From Pseudoalteromonas lipolytica (lineage in GTDB: Bacteria > Pseudomonadota > Gammaproteobacteria > Enterobacterales > Alteromonadaceae): a stretch of 64,000 nucleotides of DNA. This document shows, one piece after another, positions 18,579-27,301 of this stretch. The DNA lies in contig NZ_FPAZ01000018.1 of assembly GCF_900116435.1 (NCBI RefSeq), forward strand, positions 25,257 through 89,256, read 5' to 3'. Position numbers and translations under genes: made by a program. Position 1 is the first letter of the stretch. Every line of letters starts with the position of its first letter. The notes below the pieces were generated by a model. The model saw only the letters and a list, made by a program, of their open reading frames with translations. It made no database searches and was not told the DNA's origin.

Positions 18579-19060
18579 GTATTTAAAACAACCTTCACTG
18601 CTTTGTGACGTGAGTCGTTAGCTCAGCGAGTAGGGGTTAGTAGGGGTTATACCCACCTGAAATAACACTGATACCAACCCGCAATAATACTTAATCATTT
18701 TGAGTGATTAAACCTGTTGCTACTTACGTTATAAATGTCTGATTTACGACTGCATGGAGATAGGGGGAAATGCAGGATCAATTGTCGAGAACAACTAAAT
18801 AACTAAATTTTTGCCTTGTTATCAAGGAATGGTATTACTCATTTAAAACACTAAACCTGACGTTCATAGCGTTATACTTTGTTCATTTAGCACAATTCAA
18901 TAGCCAAATTAGTGCCTTGCCACCGACACGTTTTGCACCTCAACATAGACCACTTAATTAAGCGAATTGCGACCAGTTAAACGGGAGCTAACCCCTTACG
19001 AGTTAACAATGAACTTATTGGGTTATTAAATACTCTTAGAATAAAAAACAAGGAGTGTTG
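18579..19060. other. Long intergenic stretch after the S10 operon
   Basis: No coding region is supported. It holds a tandem GTAGGGGTTA pair near 18630-18650, the dispersed repeat at 18671-18735, and otherwise AT-rich sequence. The promoter of the following TonB-like gene probably lies near its end but no strong hexamers stand out. Confidence 0.5.
18671..18735. repeat. Dispersed repeat, copy 1
   Basis: An AT-rich element (starting ATACCAACCCGCAATAATAC) with an internal 7-bp inverted repeat TTAATCA/TGATTAA around TTTTGAG. A diverged copy is at 63491-63579 and shares ACCAA-CGCAA-AATAC, CTTAA-CATTTTGAG, and the TTGTCGCTA-CTGCGTTA-type end. It resembles short repeats common in Pseudoalteromonas intergenic DNA. 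Confidence 0.6.
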
Positions 19061-19816
19061 GTGTTAAAGGGACGTTATAAAGCATGGGTGTTTTCGATTA
19101 CACTTCATGTTCTCATACTGCTTATATTTGCTAAACATGCTCAGCGTGTCATTGTTGCGCCTTGGCTTGAACCTAAAGGTGTGATGCAAGCCTATGTTAC
19201 CGTTGATCTCACGACCTTACCTCGTTTAAATATAGATGTAGAAAAAACGCCCGAAGAAAAAGCTAAGAGTAGCCAATTAGGTTCTGCGACAGAACCAAAA
19301 TCAGAGGACACTGCTTCAGAAGTTGCTGAACAGCCGAGTTACGCAGCTATGAATGAAAGTACTTTAAGTCTGGCTGCTCAAACAAATTCCAGAGGAAGGA
19401 CAATGACCAATGCGTCAACAGTCGCTACGCCAACAAAAGAGCCTGAAATCGTTGCATCAGAGGTATCACCAAGGCCATTTAAAAAGCTTAATCCTTATGC
19501 GCCATTACCTAACATGGATGTTGAGTACAACCAGTCGACCGCGCACGCGACAGGAAATTTACACTCAGCAACAAACAATGCGAGTGGAGTACGAATAACG
19601 AGCCCTAAAGAGTACTCAATTTCAAGCGAAGCCACGGTATTATGGGAAAATGGTGATGGTAGTCGACGCATCGAGATGCTGAATGGACAGTGTTATGGCA
19701 TTGACTTTAATTCAGTGTTCGGTAAATCAGGCGTACCGAGTGGTTCACCCAGACCCTGTGAAGATAAAGAAGCGGCGTTGTTCAAGGAGATTATGAATAA
19801 GTGGAGCAAAAAATAA
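19061..19816 (+). CDS. TonB/TolA-like protein with novel C-terminal domain
   Basis: A 251-residue protein with one N-terminal membrane helix, a long Pro/Glu/Ser/Thr-rich spacer (about 45-165) and a compact C-terminal region with two cysteines (GQCYGIDF and PRPCEDKE), which could form a disulfide in the periplasm. The helix contains Ser12 and His16 spaced S-x3-H, the spacing needed in TonB and TolA to contact ExbBD or TolQR. The C-terminal part does not look like a TonB domain. No exbBD genes are near. GTG at 19061 was chosen because AGGAG lies 5 bases before it; GTG at 19055 overlaps that site. The role is unknown. Confidence 0.6.
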   Translation: MLKGRYKAWVFSITLHVLILLIFAKHAQRVIVAPWLEPKGVMQAYVTVDLTTLPRLNIDVEKTPEEKAKSSQLGSATEPKSEDTASEVAEQPSYAAMNESTLSLAAQTNSRGRTMTNASTVATPTKEPEIVASEVSPRPFKKLNPYAPLPNMDVEYNQSTAHATGNLHSATNNASGVRITSPKEYSISSEATVLWENGDGSRRIEMLNGQCYGIDFNSVFGKSGVPSGSPRPCEDKEAALFKEIMNKWSKK

Positions 19817-19825
19817 ATAAAGTTC

Positions 19826-19856
19826 TTTACCTTAACTAAAGTTGAGCTTTTAAAGT
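19826..19856 (+). promoter_or_regulatory. MerR-family-type promoter/operator
   Basis: TTTACC (19826-19831) and TAAAGT (19851-19856) are separated by 19 bases, the long spacer typical of promoters activated by MerR-family regulators. The spacer holds an imperfect dyad CTTAAC-TAAA-GTTGAG. Its layout is nearly the same as the element at 35030-35060. Confidence 0.6.
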
Positions 19857-19880
19857 GGCGTTTTTTAGAAGGACGTTGCT

Positions 19881-20177
19881 ATGAATGCACTCGAAAACTA
19901 CCTGTTAAGTCTACAAATTAATTGCTACAACACCTCAGTCACACAAATCATCGACGTACAGAACCGTATTTTTCGGTCTCTTTTATCAGGATCTCATTAC
20001 GCTGAGGCATTGTTAGTTGCACTCGATATTTCTCATTATTCAACACCGCAGCAGCATCAAGCTTTATTAAAACAGGTGTTACATCATCTTGGTTACCGTA
20101 TCCGTGTTGAGCGGCAACGACATGATGTACTGTTTATTGAACACACACGTTTAGCATATACATTACATTTAGCGTGA
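19881..20177 (+). CDS. Small protein of unknown function
   Basis: A 98-residue soluble protein, not recognised. It is rich in His, Leu and Gln and looks mainly helical, with two Cys-free halves and the sequence LLKQVLHHLGYRIRVERQRHD. AGAAGGACG precedes the ATG. It is the first gene after the MerR-type promoter and may share a transcript with the glycosyltransferase-like gene 61 bases downstream. Expression under stress is possible but unproven. Confidence 0.55.
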   Translation: MNALENYLLSLQINCYNTSVTQIIDVQNRIFRSLLSGSHYAEALLVALDISHYSTPQQHQALLKQVLHHLGYRIRVERQRHDVLFIEHTRLAYTLHLA

Positions 20178-20238
20178 GCTGTCATTAACTGGTCATGTTG
20201 CTGGCGTGAAATAACACTGTTTTAAGGAATAACATGGA

Positions 20239-20838
20239 GTGCCTTGGGTCATGCAACAACCAAACATTATTATTTTAGGTAATGGCCCTGTGGGTGCGCA
20301 TATCGCAGCGAGCGTTAATCGCTGCCCACGCGTGGTTAGGTTTAATCGTTGTGCAGACATGCCAGCCCATTTAGGTAAGCGTTGTACCGATCTATGGCTA
20401 GTTGGGCGAGGCTATCAGGCGCATGGCTTACTAGAGAGACCGCTTACAATACCACTCGAAGGGCTTTCACAGGTTATGATCACCGATCCTAACCCTCATC
20501 CGTTGTTGCACTGCTTTTTTAAATTAATTCATCGAAAAGGCAAGATAGACTACGCTAATCAGTTATTTAAGATGTATGGTCTGCACTGTAAATGTGAACG
20601 TTTAAGCGCTCAGTTTCGACAATCATTACTCGCTCACTTGCTTACTTTAGGACCTGTAATACATCGACCTTATTGCCCAAGCTCTGGCACTCTAGCTATC
20701 GCTTTCTATTTATCGCAGTTTGATAAAATACATATTGCTGGATTCGCTTTTCGAGGATGGAAGCGTCATCCGTGGCATTTAGAAAAGCGCTATGTAGACG
20801 GGTTAATTGCGGCAAATAAAGTGGTTTTACTTGATTAA
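20239..20838 (+). CDS. GT29 (sialyltransferase-like) family glycosyltransferase
   Basis: A 199-residue protein with no signal peptide. It carries sequences matching the GT29 sialyl motifs: ILGNGP near residues 12-17 with VVRFN at 32-36 and GKRCTDLWL at 46-54 (L motif), PSSG at 147-150 followed by FDKIHIAGF (S motif), and His177-x4-Glu182 in HPWHLE (VS motif). GT29 enzymes transfer sialic acid from CMP-sialic acid, but bacterial members may use other donors. No sialic acid synthesis genes are near. The start is uncertain: GTG at 20239 or ATG at 20251; a better placed ATG at 20234 is out of frame and stops after 14 codons. Confidence 0.6.
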   Translation: MPWVMQQPNIIILGNGPVGAHIAASVNRCPRVVRFNRCADMPAHLGKRCTDLWLVGRGYQAHGLLERPLTIPLEGLSQVMITDPNPHPLLHCFFKLIHRKGKIDYANQLFKMYGLHCKCERLSAQFRQSLLAHLLTLGPVIHRPYCPSSGTLAIAFYLSQFDKIHIAGFAFRGWKRHPWHLEKRYVDGLIAANKVVLLD

Positions 20839-20840
20839 AA

Positions 20841-20868
20841 AAGACACTTAACTGACGTTAAGTGTCTT
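20841..20868 (-). terminator. Terminator between the GT29-like and endonuclease genes
   Basis: Perfect 12-bp stem (20841-20852 with 20857-20868, loop TGAC). The A-run just before it on the plus strand gives a T-run for minus-strand transcripts, so it ends the endonuclease gene; it may also act on the convergent gene. Confidence 0.8.
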
Positions 20869-20880
20869 GCCTTAACGAAG

Positions 20881-22521
20881 TTACCAAATCATTTCTGCAA
20901 ATTCAGGGTGATCAACAAATGGGTTACGATTTCCTTGGAATTCAAATGCGGCTTGGTTTCTATCAAGTTCAAGCTGACTAACAGGGTCGTCGTTATGCCA
21001 TTTTAATAGCATCGCAATGACCCAGTTCTCGAACACCTGACTTGATGAGCCATTAAGCACAGCATTGCTATACGTTGTGTTGTTTTGCCAGTTAGCAATC
21101 ACATTTTCATAGCGTGTTGCCATGTAAAAATAAGCCCGTGCAAAATCACCTTTAAACTCATCAATCGGTTCGAATACCGTACCTGAATAATTTAATGAGC
21201 TAGCGGCACTGCCTAATTTGCTTCCATTACTAGAGGTGTAGCTTGCACTGGCGACTTCGCCGAAAGGGTAGTTACTGCGTTTTGAATTTACATAGCCATC
21301 AGTGGCAAAGATATGATGTACATCTGAATTCATGGGCTCAACAGTGCCACCAAACCAGCTTTTTGGGAACGAATGCTCGCGGTTATAGCAATCAGCTTCA
21401 CTGTTGTAGGTACCGCACTGGTCGCTCACAGCAACATAGTTATAGCTGTCTTGGCCTGCTGGATTCTCTGAATAACGGTCTAAAATTGAGTTATCATTCT
21501 CAAAGTATTTATCACGCGATGCGAGGTCGTAAAATCCCCAAATAGCCGAATAACCTTGTGAGTTATGATCCTTAATTATGTTGTACAGTTCCGTTTTTAA
21601 AGCATAGCCCGTAAGACCTTGAGTCGTTACATAATAACCTGTCGGTTCTGTTGGTGTGGTACCGCCGCCATTCCCGCCGCCAGTGTTATCACCTAAACTA
21701 AACGGTGTAGCCTCTGAGCTTTGGAAGCTTGCGCCACTGGCAAGCACAGTTTGACCTAAAGAAAGACTGTAGCTGCCATTACCGAATGAACAGCACATGC
21801 CATCACCGTAACTATCAAAAATAGTTAATGTGTAGTCACCATCAACTAAACAGGCTTGCTCGTTATAGTTCGTATTAGCAGCGTAGCTGCCGCCTGATGC
21901 TACTGTGCTGCCTTGAGCATTGGTAATTTGCCAACTGGTCTCTTCACCATAGTTGTCGGTGGTGAGGGTAAGAGCGACTTGGTTATCTGTACAGCCCCCC
22001 GCAGGTGGAGGCGGTGTGCCAGTGTTTGGCGCAAAGTTATCGACATAAACAACTTCGCTGCCATCAAAGCCCGTTACGTCGTAAAAACGTAATCCTACAT
22101 CGATAGAGGTTGTTACTGATGCGGTATATTGATAGCTGATCTGTTGCCATTGATTTGTTAATGCTGAGTTTGAATAACCTTGGTAGCCATCAACGACAAG
22201 GCGTGCCTTCACCCCCCCTTCGGTATGATAAACCCACGCCGAAAACTCATAGCTTTCACCCGCAACGACATCAACCATTTGTAATAAATCAGTATTACTT
22301 TGCATACCTGTATTCACTGTAACGCGAGCTGAGTAGTTACCCGAGTAAACCACATTACTGTTGCTGCTGAGATTTATACCACTGTCAATTGTGCTCCAAC
22401 CTGAGGGGGCACCTGCTGACCAAGTTTCGAAATCAGCATTGTTGATATTCGCCATTGCTGAACTTGCTAAACACAGCAAACTGCTGGCTAGCATTATTTT
22501 ATTACATGTCCCGTGTGACAT
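20881..22521 (-). CDS. Secreted endonuclease I family nuclease
   Basis: A 546-residue exported protein. Residues 1-24 are a signal peptide (cleavage near AMA). About 25-165 is a carbohydrate-binding-like jelly-roll (DFETWSAGAPSGW start, VYVDNF end), then a second beta domain with DSYGDGMCC, a Gly/Thr/Pro linker near 280-295, and a C-terminal Endonuclease_1 domain with the signature NREHSFPKSWFGG, whose histidine is catalytic and metal dependent. Such enzymes degrade extracellular DNA for phosphate or nitrogen or to loosen biofilm. The C-terminal domain is complete. Confidence 0.9.
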   Translation of the reverse strand: MSHGTCNKIMLASSLLCLASSAMANINNADFETWSAGAPSGWSTIDSGINLSSNSNVVYSGNYSARVTVNTGMQSNTDLLQMVDVVAGESYEFSAWVYHTEGGVKARLVVDGYQGYSNSALTNQWQQISYQYTASVTTSIDVGLRFYDVTGFDGSEVVYVDNFAPNTGTPPPPAGGCTDNQVALTLTTDNYGEETSWQITNAQGSTVASGGSYAANTNYNEQACLVDGDYTLTIFDSYGDGMCCSFGNGSYSLSLGQTVLASGASFQSSEATPFSLGDNTGGGNGGGTTPTEPTGYYVTTQGLTGYALKTELYNIIKDHNSQGYSAIWGFYDLASRDKYFENDNSILDRYSENPAGQDSYNYVAVSDQCGTYNSEADCYNREHSFPKSWFGGTVEPMNSDVHHIFATDGYVNSKRSNYPFGEVASASYTSSNGSKLGSAASSLNYSGTVFEPIDEFKGDFARAYFYMATRYENVIANWQNNTTYSNAVLNGSSSQVFENWVIAMLLKWHNDDPVSQLELDRNQAAFEFQGNRNPFVDHPEFAEMIW

Positions 22522-22861
22522 TATTGTTTCCTTTTCATTGTTATATTGTCTGTTCTTAAAATGAACACAGCGAGTATAGGCTAAACACGGTATGTTGCAA
22601 TAATGTTAATTGGTAAAATATTTATTCGACTAAGTAAGCATTTAATCTGTTTTTTATAGTAAATATGAAAATTAATAACTAAATGGAATATCAAAGCAGA
22701 TTCTATTCTTTTTTAATCGCGCGAGACCTCGTTATTCTTCACGCTCAGATAAACTTTTAAAAAGCATCGTTTGAGCTATTTTAAAGTCGAAAAAATTGTT
22801 AGTGAAATGCCAGTAGCAAGGGGTTTCGCAGTTAACTTTCAGGGTTACGAGGAATAAATTC
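22522..22861. other. Divergent upstream region of the nuclease and cysJ
   Basis: About 340 bases, AT-rich, no coding region supported. It must hold the promoters of both divergent genes. The cysJ ribosome binding site ACGAGGAA is clear just before 22862. I saw no definite CysB site or riboswitch. Confidence 0.5.
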
Positions 22862-24676
22862 ATGTTGTTGAGTCAACTAAATGCAGCGGCGAGCCCGCTA
22901 TCGCAAGAGCAAGTACAAAAGCTGCAAGGCTTAGTGGCTGAACTTAATCCAATTCAGCAAGCGTGGGTAAGTGGTTACTTAGCTGCAAGTGCTAATGCGG
23001 GTGCATTAACAGGGGGCGTTGCTGCGGCTCCTGCTGCAGGCGATGCTGCACCACTCACTATTTTATACGGCTCACAAACAGGCAACGCCAAAGGTGTTGC
23101 AAGCAAATTAAAAGAGCAAGCTGAATCACGTGGATTAGCAGTAAAACTAGTCAATATGGCTGACTACAAGCCTACAGCCCTGAAAAAAGAAAAATTTATC
23201 ACTGTTGTGGTATCAACATACGGTGAAGGTGAGCCACCTGAAGATGCAGAAAGCTTACATGAATTCTTAACCACCAAAAAAGCACCTAAATTAGATGGTG
23301 TAAAGGTAGCAGTAATTGGTTTAGGTGATTCAAGCTACGAATTCTTCTGCCAAACAGCAAAAGATTTTGAAGAGCGCTTCAATAAACTAGGTGCAGAAAC
23401 TATTTTCCAACGCGCAGACTTAGACGTTGATTACGATGACGAAGCTGCAAAATGGATAGACGGTGCGCTTGATGCATTTGAACCCGACCTAAAAGCACAG
23501 CAACAAACAAGCGGTGGTCAAGTGGTGGCAATGCCATTTGGTGCAGCAGCACCAGCAGCAAGTCAATACACCAAACAAAACCCGTTTGCCGCTGAGCTTA
23601 GTGTGGTACAAAAGATCACAGGCCGTGATTCAACGAAAGATGTACGTCATGTTGAGATTTCTCTAGAAGGTTCTGATATTACCTATACACCGGGTGATTC
23701 GTTGGGTGTGTACTTCTTAAATGACGAAGCGCTTGTTGATGAAGTACTTGCGCTTACACAAATCGATGCATCGAGCACGGTTAAACTAGGCGACGAAACG
23801 CTAAGCGTACGTGATGCACTGATTGAAAAGTTAGAATTAACGCAGTCTTACCCTGGCTTTGTTGAAAAATACGCAACAGCAACGGGTAACCCTGAATTAT
23901 TAAAGCTTGTTGAAGATAAAGCGGCTATGCGTGAGTACATTGAGCCTCGCCAAATCTTCGATATTATTCGTCAAAACCCAGCAAAGCTTGACGCACAAAC
24001 GTTAGTAGATTGCTTACGCAAACTACAAGCGCGTTTATATTCGATTGCATCGAGCCAAGCCGAAGTTGAAGAAGAAGTGCACTTAACGGTTGGTCTGGTT
24101 GAGTTTGACGCATTCGGCAGCGAGCACTTAGGGGGCTGTTCTGGTTATTTAGCGCGTCGAGCTGAAGAAGGCTGTAAGGTAAAAGTATTCAGTGAGCATA
24201 ACGACAACTTCCGCTTACCAGTAAGCGACGAAACGCCCATTATTATGGTGGGACCGGGTACCGGTATTGCGCCATTCCGTGCGTTTTTACAAGAACGAGA
24301 CGCCCGTGAAGCAAGTGGTAAAAACTGGCTATTCTTTGGTAACCCACACTTTACGCAAGACTTCTTGTATCAAGTAGAAATTCAAGGCTACTTAAAGTCA
24401 GGCTTACTCACTAAAGTGGATGTGGCATTTAGCCGTGACCAAGCAGAAAAAGTTTATGTTCAAGACAAACTACGTAAAAACAGCAAAGAGGTGTTTGCGT
24501 GGTTAGAAGCCGGAGCACACATCTATATTTGTGGTGATGCTAATCGTATGGCGAAAGATGTGCACCACGCACTGGTTGACATCATCAAAGAAAACAGCGG
24601 CAAAGATGATGAGCAAGCTGAGCAATACTTAAAAGATTTACGTAGCGCCAATCGCTATCAGAAAGACGTGTATTAA
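22862..24676 (+). CDS. cysJ: Sulfite reductase [NADPH] flavoprotein alpha subunit
   Basis: A 604-residue cytosolic flavoprotein with an FMN-binding flavodoxin domain (ILYGSQTGNAKG near residue 68), an FAD domain (RLYSIASS) and an NADPH domain (GPGTGIAPFRAF, ending RYQKDVY). It passes electrons from NADPH to CysI for reduction of sulfite to sulfide. Length is close to E. coli CysJ (599). It heads the cysJIH cluster. Confidence 0.98.
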   Translation: MLLSQLNAAASPLSQEQVQKLQGLVAELNPIQQAWVSGYLAASANAGALTGGVAAAPAAGDAAPLTILYGSQTGNAKGVASKLKEQAESRGLAVKLVNMADYKPTALKKEKFITVVVSTYGEGEPPEDAESLHEFLTTKKAPKLDGVKVAVIGLGDSSYEFFCQTAKDFEERFNKLGAETIFQRADLDVDYDDEAAKWIDGALDAFEPDLKAQQQTSGGQVVAMPFGAAAPAASQYTKQNPFAAELSVVQKITGRDSTKDVRHVEISLEGSDITYTPGDSLGVYFLNDEALVDEVLALTQIDASSTVKLGDETLSVRDALIEKLELTQSYPGFVEKYATATGNPELLKLVEDKAAMREYIEPRQIFDIIRQNPAKLDAQTLVDCLRKLQARLYSIASSQAEVEEEVHLTVGLVEFDAFGSEHLGGCSGYLARRAEEGCKVKVFSEHNDNFRLPVSDETPIIMVGPGTGIAPFRAFLQERDAREASGKNWLFFGNPHFTQDFLYQVEIQGYLKSGLLTKVDVAFSRDQAEKVYVQDKLRKNSKEVFAWLEAGAHIYICGDANRMAKDVHHALVDIIKENSGKDDEQAEQYLKDLRSANRYQKDVY

Positions 24677-24724
24677 TCACGTTTAAAGCTAACAGCCGTC
24701 ACCGTAACAAATTTAGGAAATACC

Positions 24725-26422
24725 ATGAGCGAACAAGACAAAAACGTAAAGCTTTCTGATAACGAGCGTTTGAAAAGAGAAAGTAACTTTTTACGTGGCA
24801 CCATTACACAAGATTTAAAAGACGAGATCACCGGTGGTTTTACCGCTGATAACTTCCAGTTGATCCGTTTCCACGGTATGTATCAGCAGGATGACCGCGA
24901 TATTCGCGCTGAACGTGCTAAACAAAAGCTAGAGCCGTTACATAATGTTATGTTACGTGCGCGTATGCCAGGCGGTATCATCAAGCCTGAACAATGGTTA
25001 GCGATTGATAAATTCGCCGACGAGAAAACCAGCTACGGCAGTATTCGTCTAACAACACGCCAAACGTTTCAGTTTCATGGTGTACTTAAGCCCAATATTA
25101 AAGGCATGCACCAAATGCTTAATAGCGTGGGCATTGACTCAATTGCGACCGCGGGCGATGTGAACCGAAACGTACTGTGTACGACGAACCCAGTTGAGTC
25201 AGAGCTTCATCAAGAAGCGTACGAGTGGGCCGCGAAGATTTCTGAGCATTTATTACCAAAAACCAAGGCTTATGCTGAGATTTGGTTAGATGGTGAAAAG
25301 AGCGAAACCACCGAAGAGCCCATTTTAGGCTCAACGTACTTACCACGTAAGTTTAAAACGACGGTAACGATTCCACCGAATAACGAAGTGGATGTACACG
25401 CCAATGATTTAAACTTTGTGGCAATTGCAGAAAACGGCAAATTAGTTGGCTTTAACGTGTTAGTGGGGGGTGGTCTTGCGATGACTCACGGTGATACAGC
25501 TACGTATCCACGTAAAGCAGATGACTTTGGTTTTATTCCACTTGAACACACATTGAAAATTGCTGAGCACGTGGTGTCTGTTCAACGTGATTGGGGTAAC
25601 CGTTCAAACCGTAAAAATGCAAAAACCAAATACACATTAGACCGTGTAGGTACTGATGTATTTAAAGCGGAAGTTGAAAAGCGTGCTGGTGTTAAATTCG
25701 AAGACAGCCGCCCGTATGAGTTCACTCACCGTGGTGACCGTATTGGCTGGGTAGAAGGCATTGATGGTAAGCACCATTTAACGCTGTTTATTCAAAGTGG
25801 CCGTATTTTAGATTACCCAGATAAACCACTCAAAACGGGATGCCGTAAAATTGCTGAAATTCACCAAGGTGATTTCCGTATGACGGCAAACCAAAACCTG
25901 ATCATTGCTGGCGTTCCCGCTGATCAAAAAGCCGTTATCGAAGAGATTGCTCGTAATCATGGTTTAATTGATGACAGCCATACTGAGCAACGTAAAAACT
26001 CAATGGCGTGTGTGGCCCTACCAACGTGTCCATTAGCGATGGCAGAAGCCGAGCGTTACTTACCAAGCTTAATTGAGAAAACAGAAGCGCTCTTAGCGAA
26101 ACACGGTATGGGTGATGACAACATTATTATGCGTGTTGTGGGTTGCCCGAATGGCTGTGGCCGCGCGATGTTGGCAGAAGCAGGGCTTGTTGGTAAAGGC
26201 CCGGGTAAATACAACGTGTACTTAGGTGGTAACCGTGAAGGCACGCGTATTCCTAAATTGTATTTAGAAAATGTTGGCGAAGATGTCTACCTAGATGCAT
26301 TCGATAAGCTCATAGGCCAATGGGCGAGTGAGCGTAATGACGGTGAATGTTTTGGTGATTTTGTTATTCGCAAAGGCATTGTTGCTGAAGTCAAAGTTTC
26401 AGTAACCGATTTTCACGCATAA
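24725..26422 (+). CDS. cysI: Sulfite reductase hemoprotein beta subunit
   Basis: A 565-residue enzyme with two sulfite/nitrite reductase half-domains. Four cysteines in ACVALPTCPLA and VVGCPNGCGRA bind the 4Fe-4S cluster and siroheme. It performs the six-electron reduction of sulfite to sulfide with CysJ. It follows cysJ by 48 bases with AGGAAATACC before the ATG. Confidence 0.98.
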   Translation: MSEQDKNVKLSDNERLKRESNFLRGTITQDLKDEITGGFTADNFQLIRFHGMYQQDDRDIRAERAKQKLEPLHNVMLRARMPGGIIKPEQWLAIDKFADEKTSYGSIRLTTRQTFQFHGVLKPNIKGMHQMLNSVGIDSIATAGDVNRNVLCTTNPVESELHQEAYEWAAKISEHLLPKTKAYAEIWLDGEKSETTEEPILGSTYLPRKFKTTVTIPPNNEVDVHANDLNFVAIAENGKLVGFNVLVGGGLAMTHGDTATYPRKADDFGFIPLEHTLKIAEHVVSVQRDWGNRSNRKNAKTKYTLDRVGTDVFKAEVEKRAGVKFEDSRPYEFTHRGDRIGWVEGIDGKHHLTLFIQSGRILDYPDKPLKTGCRKIAEIHQGDFRMTANQNLIIAGVPADQKAVIEEIARNHGLIDDSHTEQRKNSMACVALPTCPLAMAEAERYLPSLIEKTEALLAKHGMGDDNIIMRVVGCPNGCGRAMLAEAGLVGKGPGKYNVYLGGNREGTRIPKLYLENVGEDVYLDAFDKLIGQWASERNDGECFGDFVIRKGIVAEVKVSVTDFHA

Positions 26423-26460
26423 TTTTAAAAGCGATACCGCTTTAAGGTTTGGAATTAACC

Positions 26461-27201
26461 ATGAGTGAATTTAAAAACATCTTAACGATGAGCAAAGAAG
26501 ACCAAACAGCCATGCTGGCTGATATTAACGGTCTTCTTGCTGAAAAAAGCGCTGAGGAGCGTGTTGCGTGGGCACTTGAAAACTTACCAAGCACGCACTT
26601 TTTATCGTCTAGCTTTGGTATACAAGCCGCTGTGATGTTGCACTTAGTGACATCGCAGCAGCCAGATATTCCTGTGGTACTGACTGATACTGGTTATTTG
26701 TTCCCAGAGACATATCAGTTTATTGAACACATGACAGAACGGTTATCGCTGAATCTTAAAGTGTACAAGTCTGAGCTCAGCCCTGCGTGGCAGGAAGCGA
26801 AGTTTGGTAAGCTTTGGGAGCAAGGAGAGGCGGGTATTAAGCAGTACAATCAGCTTAATAAAGTTGAGCCAATGACCCGCGCATTGAATGAGCTTAATGC
26901 GGGTACATGGTTCAGTGGCCTTCGTCGAGACCAATCATCGTCGCGTGCTGATAAACAAATAGTTGAAATTAGCCGTGGTACAGTGAAAGTATATCCACTG
27001 ATAGAGTGGAATAATCGCGATATCTATCAGTACCTAACGAAACATGATTTGCCGTACCATCCGCTTTGGGAGCAAGGCTATGTGTCAATGGGTGATGTGC
27101 ATACAACACGTAAACTCGAACCCGGTATGACTGAAGAAGAGACTCGTTTCTTTGGGTTAAACCGTGAGTGTGGTTTACACATTGATGGTGACGGTATTTA
27201 G
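26461..27201 (+). CDS. cysH: Phosphoadenylyl-sulfate (PAPS) reductase
   Basis: A 246-residue PP-loop enzyme that reduces PAPS to sulfite with thioredoxin. FLSSSFGIQAAVMLH is the PP-loop region, and the catalytic cysteine is in the C-terminal ECGLHIDG motif. The paired cysteines of APS-specific, iron-sulfur enzymes are missing, so PAPS is the likely substrate. ATG at 26461 was chosen over an in-frame TTG at 26449; E. coli CysH has 244 residues. Last gene of the cluster. Confidence 0.96.
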   Translation: MSEFKNILTMSKEDQTAMLADINGLLAEKSAEERVAWALENLPSTHFLSSSFGIQAAVMLHLVTSQQPDIPVVLTDTGYLFPETYQFIEHMTERLSLNLKVYKSELSPAWQEAKFGKLWEQGEAGIKQYNQLNKVEPMTRALNELNAGTWFSGLRRDQSSSRADKQIVEISRGTVKVYPLIEWNNRDIYQYLTKHDLPYHPLWEQGYVSMGDVHTTRKLEPGMTEEETRFFGLNRECGLHIDGDGI

Positions 27202-27227
27202 TCCTAATTTCCTATCAGAAAATTCAT

Positions 27228-27257
27228 AAAGCGCGACATCGGTTGCGCTTTTTTTAT
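27228..27257 (+). terminator. Terminator of cysJIH
   Basis: AAAGCGC (27228-27234) pairs with GCGCTTT (27245-27251), followed by a T-run. Confidence 0.85.
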
Positions 27258-27301
27258 ACCAAAAATGTATAGTCCATGGCTCAATCGAGTGAGAGAAAAT
27301 C

